This document shows positions 10,942 to 23,306 of a DNA stretch of 64,000 nucleotides, piece by piece. The translations under genes and the position numbers were made by a program. The DNA is from Isoetes taiwanensis. Its lineage: Eukaryota > Streptophyta > Lycopodiopsida > Isoetales > Isoetaceae. Below the pieces are notes generated by a model. That model was not told where the DNA came from and searched no databases. It saw only the letters and a program-made list of their open reading frames with translations. Location: the NCBI GenBank assembly GCA_021234155.1, contig JAJEKV010000011.1, positions 14,733,255-14,797,254 of the forward strand. Direction: 5' to 3'. Every line of letters starts with the position of its first letter. The first letter of the stretch is position 1.

Positions 10942-13900
10942 TGTGACAACCCTGCCGAGTTGACCCTCTTGGCAACTCGAGATCTTGTCAAAACTTTACT
11001 AGATCTAGGTTGGCGTGGAACCTTAATCAACTTAATATTGGCGAGGAATTTAATTTTCCGATAGACAATTGAAAATTATTCTTTTTATGTATATAATTAA
11101 TATCCAACCATTGTAATATAGTTTCAAAAGAAATACATCCATAATAGATTTATTCAACACCAAACCTAAGATTGGCCTTCTAGAAAACTTCAAACTCAGC
11201 CACGATCCTGAGCAGTATCGCTGCTACTGGCCCGAGCACCTCCTTGCTCAATCACTACATGCACTCACTGGGGGTTAGTTCTCGTGACTAAGTGGGGTTG
11301 CCTCTGCATGCATAGAACATCTTGAAAGTCTTGGATAACAAAATATAAACATCTCAAAGACACAAGAACCTATGGTTCAATGCTAGACAATGACAACAAA
11401 GTAAACATCATGAACATCCACAACAAAGAACATAACCAAAGTATTAAACCATCATAAACAAACTCCGGGACAATGGGTAGCTCAGCCAGCCTACATACAA
11501 GCCCCATTAGCAGGATAACGCTCAGCCAACTTATATTCCAACTCCTGTAGCGAGGTGGTGGGGTGAATCTCGCATGCGCATACCCTCTCAGCCCACGTCT
11601 AGCACTGGAGGACCTCTTACCATGGCAGTTCACAAGAGTTTACTGACGTAGCATCCTCGCCAAGAGAACTACACCCGGTGTCACAAAGCACAAATACAGA
11701 GAACATAGAACATGATTCATACCGGGCAACCCAAGCCACCGAATCTGCAACTGACCCCAGAGGATCCAAGTACATAATAAAATACCAAGACACTGTGACA
11801 CAATGACTAAGACGATGACATGTGATGTTCATTAGTTATTTACCATATACATGTGTCTAAACCATATCCTTACCACTTGCCGAAGTTGCCCATACAACCT
11901 GTCCATGATGAAGTAGTAGTTTTAGTGATGAAATCCCGATAACCAACCAACTCAGGCGATATAGCAAGCTAGAACCACTTCTTTAGTGTAGATATAGTCC
12001 ACTTCACAACATTAATTTCAGTGTCTCCCCTTTCACAAGGCAACTATCAAGCCTAGTCTCCCATGGGCCTTGTTGTATCCCCTGCATCCATATCCAAATG
12101 CTTCCCCATTCCTTAAAGGTCTGCTTGCTTCCTGGGATGCGGTTAGATCTTTATTCCATGTTAATCCCCAAGCGTGTGCTTCATTGTCAATGTCATGTTG
12201 GTGGCTTCCCCTGCAAGGTATGCATGATCAGCAGCCTTTATGTGCACTTGTACATCCAAAGACCCAACGGCGTTGGCGGCTAGCTGGGGTTTCAACGATT
12301 GCAGCTTGGTATGATTCTGGTCATCTTTTGTCATGGGAGGCTTTTCAGACGAGATTTATGTTATACAGATGGGATCGGCAAATGGGGCTAGGGTGGCTGA
12401 TTTTTGCCATCCATGTGTGCAAAGAACCACAGGCCGATGTGCCTATTTGGATATGTGATGCACGCTTAAGCCGTAAAAGTTTGTTTCTTCCACGCATGTG
12501 CCGCTTTTAGATTGTGAGCCTCTTCCCCATCCCAAAGATCGGCATCTTCGTGTTCCTCAACCACGCGGTGGAGAAGTGTTTGGATGTGGACATGGGATAA
12601 ATTGCTCCACCCTAAAGTGTCAGCGCGTTGCGATGGCAAATTCTCCATAGATGTGTTCGAGTGAATGTTTTGGTTCACAAGATGAATCCTAGAGTCTCAG
12701 ATCGTTGCCCTCTCTGTGGCCAACGTGTTGAAACTATTGAACACTGCTTCTTCTTGTGCGATCATCTACGGCTTGCTTGGGAGTGGTTGTTCACTCTTTT
12801 CAATGTGTCTCTCACTAGCCGAGATCCTACTTGCACTTTATCCCCCCCTGCTTGGCCTAGCTTGCGTAAGCGGCATTTCATCTTGCTTCTAGTTGGATTT
12901 TGTGGTCTATCGGTGAGGCGCTGACGGTTGTGGATTTTCCAAGGTGCACACATCTCCGATCGAGCGGACTTCTCCATTGTGCTCAGCAGAAGATCACTAA
13001 AGCTTATCGTTGCTCATCTCTAGCTGATGATAAAAAAGAGATAATTTGGCAGACGTATTTACGGTGTTCTTCTTATGCATAGACGGGTGTTTTTGCCTAG
13101 TTGGGTCAGCCTATCCACTAGGGTTTTATTCCTGTCTGTGCATTGTGTATTGTGCCTTTGTTCTTGTCAATAAAAAGAGCCTCACGTCCTTCAAAAAAAA
13201 ATTTAATTTCTTAAGCCATCTTTAGCTAAGGTTTTAATGTTTTATAGTTTAAATCCCACTTCCTTAGCTAATCAATTTAATAGCACAATTAATATAAAGC
13301 CTCAAAATTATGTCTTTCCAGTTTAAATTCCATAGGGTCTCCTGACCGCAATTTTCTGGAACAGTTCTCAAGTAGCCCCAAGGATAGCCCCATCTCCATG
13401 ACCAAGCCCGTACAATTATCTGAGTTATTTACTTATAAAAGAGAGATTTATTCCTTCTTAGCATGTTATATTCAAGCAATGCAGAGCACATATTATTTCC
13501 ATGTGTTTCATCCATATCTCTTGCAGTAGGACCTGGGCATACTCTGTGGATGGTCAGTCCTCAATCCAAGCCCTTGAACTTTATTGTTTTCCTTTGAACT
13601 ACTAATATAGTTATTTGCAACTAAATATGAATTAATTAACAAGCGATGAACAAAAGTAACAATTATGACAGAAATATAACAAACAAAAAGAAAGTAACGT
13701 TCCAAATCCGGCGCTGTGGCAGTTCCCAAAACACATCGATTCATCAAATTAAGGCTCTTCCAAGGCAAATCGGCACTTCCCAACCCCAATCGATCTTCTC
13801 CAATCAATTTCGACCTGTTTTCAAATGATTTTGCTGTCTCAAGCCAGCAGGGCAACAAGCCTCTGATTTATCAACAGTTCTGGCCTGGCAAAGGATTAAT

Positions 13901-14486
13901 CAAGGTAAGTCGGCCACTCTAGAGTCCCAGTCAACCTCTTTTATTCTATTTCAAACTCTAATTGGAGCATATAATTCATTGCTCTATGTTTCCCAGTAGC
14001 TTTCTAGTGAAAGATTACTTTCAATTTACCTTACATAAGCTCAAATCAGCACTTTGCCAATAAATTCGACCCATTCCAGATCAATTCATGGAGTTTTCCA
14101 GAGTGCCCATTCTTGGCTCAGACGATTTTGATACAGAAGACTAATGTTTTACCACAATTCCAAATTTTGATATCAATCCTTAATACTAGCATGCACAAAT
14201 CAATTCTGGACAGCTTATGCAATTCTCAATAAATTCATGACCCTGAAAATTAAGAAGATCAATGCTGAATCTTCAAGCTTTGGCTTCTACAACTCTGATG
14301 CAATTCCTCCAAAAAGCGTTGTCTCTACTTCACGTCTCCAAAAAGCTTCTAAAATTTCTTTTTCAATTTGCTTCTCTATATCATATGGCCTAAACCTATT
14401 TTTAAATCTATCTTGCATGCATGTCAAACATGTATATACGTACATGAGTACGTATACTGGCCTATCAAGCGGCCAGGACCGTTATA
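10942..14486 (-). mobile_element. 5' LTR of the Ty3-like element, split by a LINE
   Basis: Begins TGTGACAACC and ends near GGCCAGGACCGTTATA, similar to the end of the solo LTR (GCCCAGGTCTGTTACA). Without the 1.18-kb LINE at 12,020-13,200 the LTR would be about 2.36 kb. It aligns with 7,380-9,090 and, more weakly, with 1,890-4,417. The flank to the right begins GATTC and the flank left of the 3' LTR reads GATTT, a possible but imperfect target duplication. Confidence 0.75.
12020..13200 (+). mobile_element. 5'-truncated L1-type LINE inside the LTR
   Basis: Carries the reverse-transcriptase zinc-binding region (zf-RVT): CPLCGQRVETIEHCFFLC followed by LAWEW, in the frame at 12,628-12,924, with an upstream frame at 12,070-12,510. 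The 3' end has AATAAAAAG about 45 bp before a short A-run (13,193-13,200). The flanks ATTAATTTC (12,011-12,019) and TTTAATTTC (13,202-13,210) look like a 9-bp target duplication with one change. The uninterrupted site survives in the other LTR at 8,446-8,459. At least one stop separates the frames, so it is inactive. Confidence 0.85.
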
Positions 14487-15638
14487 GATTCAAACTGCCC
14501 ACGATGCCTCATGACTATCAAGCACGTGAGACAACTCATCCTGAAGGTAGGCTTGTATAATGGAATCAGACACCCCTCAGGAAGAAATGATACATATTCC
14601 AACAAGAGTGAGTTCTTTTGCTACCAAAATACCAATTCGCCAGTGCAAGGTGTCGTTTCTCATCTGATAAGAAGGTTAGTCAAAGCACAACAATGAAGGT
14701 TAGTCATACATTATCCAATAAATAGATACATGTACTCTATCCTCGACCTACCTCTCTCAAAGCACATCCGCGTAAACAACATTCCCTCGGGTAGACTTGA
14801 GCAAATAGGAAGTCATCAATTAGTTGGATAAAGCGCTCCCACTTGACAATCTCGTCAGTGCTATTCTTTGAGCTTTGCAATGAGCTCCTTAATTTCCACG
14901 CTTGCTGCCTCATGTACATGAGCATGGTATTTTCGTTCCTAATCATATCATGACCCAAGAGCGCGTATGACAAAAGTAACACTGGGTTTGTGGTAATCCC
15001 TGTCATCCTTTAGGCATTTGGCGACATAGTGGCCAAAGACATACCAAGGGACCAAAATACGCATCATCTACATGGATGAAGAAGTAAGTAAGTAAGTAAG
15101 ATAAAAATAAAAGGAAGAAAGAAAGTAGAAGGTATCAATGAGAACAAAGATAAATTAGTAGTAGTGATTTTTAAGTATCAGACTCACACTTATAGTTCTT
15201 CGTATATAATATTTGTTGTATATCTTGATTTGTCGACATTTGCAGAAGCATCTCCATCCTTCAATAGAATGAGTACCTCTATGCTTTAGATTCCTTGAGC
15301 TCTTGAGAGTGCCACGTAGAGTTGTCTGTGACTGAATATTGGATTTGGCAAATACAAACAAGCACAATTTCATTAAAATGAGAAATTTCATGATTTCAAT
15401 TCGGGACGAAATTATTTTCTAGTCTTTTTAATGACCAATTTTTGAGCTATTATGGCCCCATTATATGTATTCGCGCACGTGAAGTGCCATTATCTGGCGC
15501 CATTAGAAACACAACAATGCAGAAATTATAGCTAACAACAAGATTAATTCTATAACAAGGAAGATTTGCATATCCATATACACTTAGAGACACGAGCAAT
15601 GTGTGAGCTCGATAAATTTATATACAAAAATATTGCTT
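14487..15638. other. No recognised gene; AAGT microsatellite
   Basis: Contains a short (AAGT)n run at about 15,082-15,101. The minus-strand frame at 14,737-15,006 has a coding-like composition and may be a fragment of the decayed gene that follows, but no domain was recognised. Confidence 0.4.
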
Positions 15639-18600
15639 TTACATTTGAGGCACATATAATTTCTCTCTCCGTTGTATCAGGCTCCTTAGTGCCAGCAAGA
15701 GGACTAGATGGCCCAGCACCATTGATGGGATCAAAATCAAATGCATGGATAGTGAGGTCAGCCTCGTAGTCAACATCAGCAATCTCAGGTGATTTAAGTG
15801 CTTGGCATGTTTGTGCATATTCCTCACCTCCATCTTCAACAACACCTTGATGCTAGGACATAAGGATAGAGCCAGGATAGGATTGAGCACGCAGTCTAGC
15901 CTACCAGGAATCCCCTTCAGGCACTGTTGTTTGATCGGATGATGTTCGAACACGATGCAGAACCTTTCATGAATCAACGTAGCTCTGCCAAAAGCACCAC
16001 AATAGAAGTAATCACACACTCCTGTATCTGGCTATACCAGCTCGTGCATGAGGTAGGAACAAGTTGTAGGACTCAGCTGACTTCTCATTATGATTTCTCT
16101 GGGCAAGCCTTTCCAACTGTACCTGAATCTGTTGCAAAAGATTTGTTCAGTCATGGCCTCACTCTTCTCGTCCATCTCTTCTTCAATGTGAATAGGAAGT
16201 GGTGGAAGATGTTGTGGGTGATCGGTATAGGAAAATCTGAGGTCAATCTCTTCGACAATAGTCAGGGCAGAAGACTGGATCTTCGTGGCATAGACGAGTG
16301 CGTGCGGTTCCAACACCACTGTCGGTGCCGAATTCTTGTCCTCATCCTCGTACATGCCAGTATAAACTCTGGATCTAGAGTCTAGGTTATCCAACACTGA
16401 GGAGACAACAAAATTGTGTTCTGGGCATGCAAAACAAACTATCCAAAAAGATTCAGCAGTGGCGTTCTTGACGGTAGTGTCAAAGAACTTCGATAGTGTC
16501 GATTGGTCCCATATTGGAGTTAGACTCCGCTATCCAGAACAATCAAAGAGGCTAGCACAGCAGTGCATTTGCTTTGCCCTCTGCTATCAGTGACCTCAAC
16601 CACGTAACGAAAGTCTTCAGTGTCATCACTCTACATAAGTTTATTTCCTATGACCCTTGCCAAGGCTGGAGGTATATTTCCAAAAATTCCCTATTGTTGA
16701 CCCATTTATTATGCAGTGTCCCTATGGCCTTTAAGCTGTCATCGTCAAAGCCTGGCACAGTGGAACATAAGTCTTCGAAAGAGGTGAACTTTCTTGGGAA
16801 GTTATCCTAACATATTCAAATATTTCCTTCTTCAAGAACGCTAATGTCTTAAGAGTTCTAGCCCTCATCTTGAAGAAGTGGTCACCTATGTAATCAGTGG
16901 AGACCTTAACATATACCTTCTCGTCAACCACTTCCTGAAAGAAGACCCTGCAGTCCTCATAGTGCATGCCTCTGAGGCACTGTAGATAAGTCTGACTGAA
17001 GTAGTCACTATCCTTGGCCCAGATACATACTATAGGCTGGCATCTGTTGTCTTTGAGCTTGCCAGTTTTCCATTGGTTCCACAAAGACTGGAACAGCTAA
17101 AAGATATCTTCTGGCATGAAGACCCACCTGACTGAAGTCTTTGGGCTGCTTACCATGTATGGTAACTTCTGTTAGAGCCAGATACCGCTGAATGCAAAAG
17201 ACATGTGTTAGCAATAAAATGCAAAAGGCGTTGTGGCGCCATTTCAAAGGTAAAACATAAAAGTCATTAGTACACTTATGTACTGAAGCCTAGGAAACCT
17301 CAAATAGTGTCACGATGCCATTTGAAGGGAAACGATAGAATCCTAACCTACAGAATTCGAAATGGCGCCACGGCACCATTTGATTTAAAAACACAAACTA
17401 TAAAATGGCCAACAGAATTTGAAATGGCGCCGCAGTGCCATTTGATATAAATATCATACCTGTAAGGTTCAGATCGAGTCTGCCCATGGCCAAATGGACC
17501 AGACTTGCCACAAAGTCTGCATTGATGCCTCAGGTGGGTGATCTTGTCAATGAAAGATTCTTTGAAGATAGTCTTTGCCGCAATGTCATTCACCTCACAA
17601 CTGAGTTGTAGGCAGTCCTGCTCGTTCACCTCTCCTGACAACACCCGACATGTCAGGAACTCATAGATTTTGAATATCTGCTCTTGGGACTTTGCAGTGC
17701 CCAGCTTTCTGAAAATCAACTACGCTGCAAGTACCGAATGATTACCACGCACTATGTAGTGGTCCAACCCATTAGATCGTCCTCGGTTTTCCAAGGAACT
17801 AATTTCTTAGTGACGGGGTTGAACGGGATCACGTCGGCGGGTGTGTATACCGGGTGAGGGTCACTCTGGAAAGATTCTAGTAGAGTCTTAACGTGTTCCA
17901 TATTTCTTGGCCTTAAAGTTAAAAATTTGGAGGGCCCTGGTATAAACTGAACACGTTAATTTTCTTTGTGAATGTAATGCCGAGAAGGAAAAGATGAAGG
18001 TGGTCATAAATCTTATTCAACGTAGCTTTTGCCATCTTTTCCTCCTCGGACCTTTCGGCCATGAGGCCTTGGGGCACCTCTAACAAGTGCTGGGCTATCT
18101 TCAGCTTTACCAATTGGGATGGCACAAAGCCCTGGACTTGTGGTGTCGAGGTAACCCCCCTCCACCCCCCTCCCTCCTGTCGTGCTTGCAGTGGCATGCG
18201 AGGCACCACCACCACTACTGGCCTCCTCACGCTCTGGAGAGGCCACCGGAATTACAGGAGGACTAGGCACAAGACTTGGTCGAGGACTTCGTCTTCTTTG
18301 TTTCTTTGGACTGCCCTTTACATCTGACGTGCCATGTCGATGTTTCCGGTTCTTCGTTTTCTCCTTTTCTTCCTCTCCTTTTGCTTCTGGCCCCTTCCTT
18401 GCACTACCTTCCATCACATCCTCTTCCTTTTTTTCTTTCTTCTCCTTCTTGCTAGATTTCATGCTTCCCTTTCCATCACTTTCCTTCTTGCTTCCCTTCC
18501 CCTCTTTGTCCTTCTTTTCCTTTTGATGTTTCTCTGCTGCTTTTGCTTCTGATTTTTTAACCTCTTCATCTATATCAGAAGAGGACTTACTTTTTTTCTG

Positions 18601-19108
18601 AGCTCGAAGCTAAGCAGTGTCCACTAAGCGAGGTGGGTTCTGCGAGTTCAAGGCCTTCACATACGAAGAATGTTATATCCCCTTAAAATCTCGACAGGGC
18701 TTTGTATGTCTGCCTCTTGAAAGCTCTTGTAAGAGGGAAGAGCCCGTCCCTGTTGCTTAGTGGAGCGACTGACATTGGAAATACTTGCGAACATCATTGT
18801 TGGATTAGAACTGCCAATCCACATAGGTAAATGCTTATCTTTATTTCTTCTGTGTTCTCAACAACTATGCGCATCCAGTCCTCGCACCCGTTCTTGAGAG
18901 TTGTCCTCATGTTAATGATGATGCCCGGCTGGTAAACTCCTTCTGTGTTGTCGAACATCTCCTTTGTAAGTAAACACAGCTCTCTCTTGGTGTCACCCTT
19001 TGAACGCGAAGGAGCAGAAGTGCTCACCCTCATTATCTCCATGCACCAGGCCCGTTCATTCAGTAGAACAGACCTCTCGCACTGGAATGTTGTTTCTGCA
19101 CGTAGCAC
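15639..19108 (-). pseudogene. Unidentified broken multi-exon gene
   Basis: Several minus-strand frames have plausible protein composition and sit next to splice-like sites: 18,794-19,108; a lysine-rich, probably disordered block at 18,013-18,462; 17,460-17,708 (acceptor TTTTCAG, donor GTATGA; contains HQCRLCGKSGPFGHG); 16,731-17,190 (frame change near 17,030); and 16,032-16,397. The order suggests one long gene read leftward, with introns that carry the GGCGCC repeats. Frameshifts make it a likely pseudogene. No domain was recognised; a transposon-borne gene is as likely as a host gene. Confidence 0.4.
17224..17440. repeat. GGCGCCATTT repeats, left group
   Basis: Several copies of a motif built on ATGGCGCCAC or TGGCGCC followed by ATTT, in both orientations (for example 17,232-17,246, 17,361-17,376 and 17,422-17,440). 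They lie in presumed introns of the unidentified minus-strand gene. The same motif recurs many times at 19,264-21,510. Confidence 0.65.
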
Positions 19109-19361
19109 AGCTGAAAGGAAAGATGCACATCAGGCAAAGAGAACGAATGGACCGTACTGGTTTTCAAGACACAAATGCACCTCTCCAGATGCAAATGATG
19201 CCGCAACGCGTCTCAGAAAACAGATGGACATGTCTCAAAAACAACTATGCAGCTCTCATGATGCCAATTGCGCCGTGGCACGATTTGCATCATAAGAGCT
19301 GCATATGAGTTGATGCAAACTATCAGAAAATTATTGCACATGATGGATCAAAAACAACTAT

Positions 19362-19579
19362 GCAGCTCTCACGATGGAAATGGCATTGTGGCGCTATTTG
19401 CCCTTCATAAGGGCCAACACAAGTCTCGTAAACAAAAGGCAGGCTGCCTCGTGAGCAACGATGCAGCCCTCGTGATGCAAATGGTAGCTCATGAGGCAGC
19501 CTGCCTTTTGTTTACGAGACTTGTGTTGGCCCTTATGAAGGGCAAATAGCGTCATGCGCCATTTCCATCGCGAGAGCTA
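19362..19579. repeat. Strong foldback, about 94-nt arms
   Basis: Left arm 19,362-19,456, loop 19,457-19,486 and right arm 19,487-19,579. The inner half (about 19,400-19,450 against 19,493-19,545) is essentially perfectly complementary; the outer part has a few mismatches. Stem length and loop size fit a plant MIRNA or siRNA-hairpin locus, or a very young foldback element. Fragments of the outer arm (AACTATGCAGCTCTCA) recur at about 19,239 and 19,356. Confidence 0.85.
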
Positions 19580-20160
19580 CTAGTTTGGACCGGACTCCTA
19601 TTTGCAAACTATTGTGTATGCGTTGATGCATCTTAATATTCTATTGTGCAAATAGCGCCACGACGCCATTTGCCTTTCCTACAATGTCTATGAATCAAAA
19701 TGAAATGCAATTGGCACCATGGCGCCATTTGCACTGCTTGGCATCCTTTAGGACCTAAACATTGTAATTAGGCAAATAGTGTTGTGGCACCATTTGCCCC
19801 TTATAGCTGCCAAGCTTGGGATCAAAACAAAACAGAAACATACCTGAGCCTTGAAGGGCGCTAGCTCCAACTTCTGGATCTCTTGTAGCCTCCATTTTTG
19901 CCTTGAACTCTAGGCGCTAGAGAGAATGCATGTTCTGATGGATAATGCAGAAAAAAAATTAGAATTGGAAGGCAGCTCGTTGAAAATAGATTTGTGAGAA
20001 GGCGCTGGCAGAGGGCGCTGGGGCTGGCTGCTAGGAGGAAGGCGTTGGCGTCTAGAAGCTGGCGGGTGTAATTACAAATGACGTGGCCTCCAATAAATAC
20101 AAGTAATCTATCTCCACCCAGCTGGCGGACCAGCCAGCGTCTTTCCGGCAAGTTGCGATC

Positions 20161-20262
20161 TTCCGCCCGCCCACCCACCCAAATGTTAAATTTCAAATGC
20201 CCGCCCGCCCAAATTTTGAATTTCAAACGCCCGCCCGCCCAAATTTGAAAATTTTAACGCCC
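20161..20262. repeat. Minisatellite, about 30-bp unit
   Basis: Three to four copies of a unit of CGCCCGCCCGCCC followed by AAATTT-rich sequence. It lies about 50 bp upstream of a CTATAAATG TATA-like box (about 20,317), so it may be part of a promoter region for plus-strand transcription. Confidence 0.7.
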
Positions 20263-20821
20263 GTCCAAATTTGAATTTTAAAATTTAAAACGGTCTTGAC
20301 TATTTCTTCGTCTTCTCCTATAAATGCCCGTCTTTTGTCGCCGATTGCCCTCATAAATAGAGATGGTCCGACAAAGATGCCGCCATCGACGTCTTAGGCA
20401 TTTTCGTCTCCTCATTGTTGCGTTTGCTGCCGCTTGCTTTCAGGTGCATTGGTAGATCTCTTGTAAGGCAGATGCGTGCTGTTCGGGGAATACTTCTTGG
20501 CAGGCGCTAGCAAGATCGGATCTTTGAGCGCCCAGACGATTCTAATAGTGCTTAGAGCAACATTTTTAGTTGAAGTTTCTTGTAACCATTTCAGTCTTTC
20601 GTTTCAGCAGTTTCAATTGTAATGGACTTGAGCAACATCAAGTAAGCCTACTGCAGTTAGTGAACGTGTTGTATAAGTTTTATTTCAAAAATATATTCCG
20701 ACTCTTAACATTTCATGATCTGGATGAATCCTGTTCTCACCTGGTTGAATCCAAGAACATTACAAAATTTATGCTATTGGTGCTAAATTGCGCCAAGGCG
20801 CCATTTGAGGAATGTTAATGC

Positions 20822-21230
20822 GGTGCTGTTGTTATGCATACTTGCTCATACTGACACGTGTTTATCAATATGAGCAAGAATACATAACATAGGCACCTCA
20901 TTCATATCCTTCAATGGCGCATTGGTGTCATTTGTACTAATATTGTTTTTTATGGCAGTTATTGCAATTAGAGGATGTTAATGGGGGTGCCTTGTTATGC
21001 ATACCTGCTTCTATTGGCACACGTTTACCAATACGAGAAAAAATGCATAACATAGTCACCTCAAAAATATTCTCTAAGAAAATGCTCATGCCACGTTAAG
21101 CCCAATCCTCCATATAGCGCCATGGCGCCATTTGCTTCCATTCCTAGTTAATGGGGGTTCCTTGTTATGCATACCTGCTCCTATTGGCACATGTTTACCA
21201 ATACGAGCAAGAATGCATAACATAGGCACC
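20822..21230. repeat. Three tandem hairpins, about 170-bp spacing
   Basis: Each unit folds back on itself. The left arm contains GTTATGCATACCTGCT and CTATTGG, and the right arm CCAATA, GAGCAAGAATGCATAAC and GGCACC. Hairpins occupy 20,822-20,898, 20,985-21,060 and 21,153-21,230. The second and third are also followed by identical 3' flanks (TATTCTCTAAGAAAATGCTC). GGCGCC repeats lie between them. Confidence 0.8.
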
Positions 21231-21763
21231 TCAAAAATATTCTCTAAGAAAATGCTCATGCCATCCATATAGCGCCATGGTGCCATTTGCTTCCATTCTT
21301 ACTTAAATGGCTAACACGTTGGACGTGTCACCTCATGCCACTTTGGATCAAATGGTGTAGCTAATGTCCACAACCTGGAGTGTCACCTGATGCCACTTTC
21401 AAATGGTTCCATGGCGCCTTTTGGTGGAAGACAGCCACAACCTGGGTGTAAATCCAAAATTTGATGGCTAATCCAAAATTTTAGATGTGTAAATGGCGCC
21501 ATGGCGCCTTTAACTCCCAAAAAGTCCCAAAAAAGGAAAAAAAATCTACAATATGACGCATTTTTATTTATTTTTTTTTTTTTTTTTTTTTGCATTTGAT
21601 ATGCTGTTCTAATTTTTTTTTTGGTGTTAAATGCAGGTTCTAGTTTCCTCTGTACAATCTGTTCGTTGGGAGGATAATTGTTGCTAGGGGCCACATTTCG
21701 AAAAGAACATCTCTTCATGGCAAGATGTGGACCCTATGAATGTGTCAATAGAAGTGACAAAGC

Positions 21764-22554
21764 ATGTGGTTCCCTCCATCATCTCCCCCAAATCCCATGG
21801 GGGAGGGGGGCGATAACATTGGAGAAGCAGTAGAAACATTTATTCAGTGGCCAAAAAAGGATGTAAAACATGTTGAGTGCCCTTCAAGTGAAGATACGTC
21901 TTTGGGAACATCCCTTCATTTGCTATCTTCAGAAGAGGATTCATCTAGCAGCCCACCATCTGTCAGTAGCCCGCCAGACATCAGTTTCACTACCCACTTT
22001 GGTAAATCAAGCAACACTATAATGGCAGAGGAGGATGAGATAGTAGAGGAGATTGGAGCAGGGGAGAATTTAGATGTCCGTCTTGGCCTCAAAATGTTCA
22101 AGCCTGAAGTTGAGACAGTCAACTATTCCAGAATAGATTTAATTCCCGCATCGGGTCTAAATATTCGAAGGCAAACATAGTCTTTAATGATCATCAGGAT
22201 GCTATAGACGATGAGTTCTTGAAGGTATCAAAGGTCGGGCTTTCAGTGGGTAAGATAATGGATCCAATTGGGAACCAAAATATGAGATCATGTCACGCTT
22301 GTGCAGAGAGGCCTCCAGCTGCAAGTCTATTACCTTGGGAGAGTTGTGATGTTTTGCTTAGTGATGGTAGGACAGTTTCACAACATTTACAAGCTCGAGC
22401 TGCACTTGAAGAGGATGACTTGGAAGATGGATGTCTGGAAGCTGATGTTAAGAAGCAATTCAAGAGGAAAAGGAAATATATATATGTGAAGAAGGTCAGG
22501 AGGGAACCAAAGGGGGATAGCAAGGAGAAGAGGCCGTGCTTCCAAGTCAATTAA
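21764..22554 (+). pseudogene. Unidentified acidic/basic protein gene, frameshifted
   Basis: An acidic, serine-rich frame (21,764-22,180) gives way, near 22,145, to another frame that continues without a stop to 22,554 and ends in a lysine/arginine-rich block (KKQFKRKRKY, KKVRREPKGD). The join could be an intron or a one-base lesion; no convincing splice pair was seen, so a frameshift is preferred. A CHAC motif lies near 22,293. No family was recognised. The upstream TATA-like box (20,317) and repeats may belong to it. Confidence 0.45.
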
Positions 22555-22730
22555 GAGTGCTCTAAAATCAACATGATGCAAGGAAGAATGTATCAAAAAA
22601 CTGAGCCGAGAACAAGTATGTGCCTTAAGAATTTTATTCTCAATCAAGCAGTGCAAGGATTACGCTTGTTTTTTATGTGTTAAGTGTAACTTATACAGGG
22701 CATTCGGAGGTGAATGCAGTGGTCTCTGGA

Positions 22731-22850
22731 GCAGAATGTTGTCAATTCGCATGGCACGTGGCGTTGGGAGTTGCTCAGTCTACGTTTTATAATTGGAGGA
22801 AGAGGTTCGAGTTAGGTGGGGAGCATCGTAATACAGGCTCTAAGACTTGA
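22731..22850 (+). pseudogene. Possible helix-turn-helix fragment
   Basis: A short frame reads ALGVAQSTFYNWRKRFELGG, which looks like the recognition helix region of a transposase-type helix-turn-helix (compare 'GVS.STVYRW'). It stops after 40 residues. Downstream frames to 23,400 do not clearly continue it. It may be the remnant of a DNA transposase. Confidence 0.35.
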
Positions 22851-23306
22851 TACCTTCATTAGTGAGAATGCGAAGAGCATTCCAAATAGAAGCAAGAAAA
22901 AAAAAGTGGGTACCGTGGTGGAAGAATTGACAGGAAAGAGTGTAACCTTGCCCTCTTTTTACAATATTTGAAAGAAAGAGTGTCCAGACGTCGTGTCAAG
23001 ATCCACAGAGTGGCAATTGTTGCTGCTGCAAAAAGTCGGGAGGAATCCCCTGGCAGTTAAAAGGCTTTATAACATCCACATCCTTATTCGAAGCAAAATC
23101 CGATGCTCAAATACCTTCGTTAGTGGAATCACAGAGAAGAAGATACATTTTGGATGCTCGAACTACATTGGCCCATATTCAACTTCCAGGCATCAATTGA
23201 CGCCAGTGGAATCTGGGCCTAAGCCAAGAACAAATTACAGGGGAAGCCAGATTAAAGGAAGGCTAAGGAAATTTGAGGGTTTGCTAAGGTTACGGCGGGA
23301 AAATAT

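Larger units (their letters stand above)
19264..21510. repeat. GGCGCCATTTG palindromic repeat field
   Basis: More than a dozen copies of GCGCCATTTG or its reverse, often doubled as CCATGGCGCCATTTG, spread over 2.2 kb between two unidentified genes. Examples lie at 19,664-19,672, 19,720-19,732, 20,791-20,807, 21,116-21,134, 21,271-21,290 and 21,496-21,512. Spacing is irregular, so it is not a simple tandem array. The arrangement recalls the subterminal repeats of the 30-41 kb element, but no terminal repeats were found here. Confidence 0.65.

Noticed and set aside
18182-18552. Phe/Ser/Leu-rich plus-strand frames
   Set aside because: Antisense of a lysine/glutamate-rich minus-strand block; composition explains the open frame.
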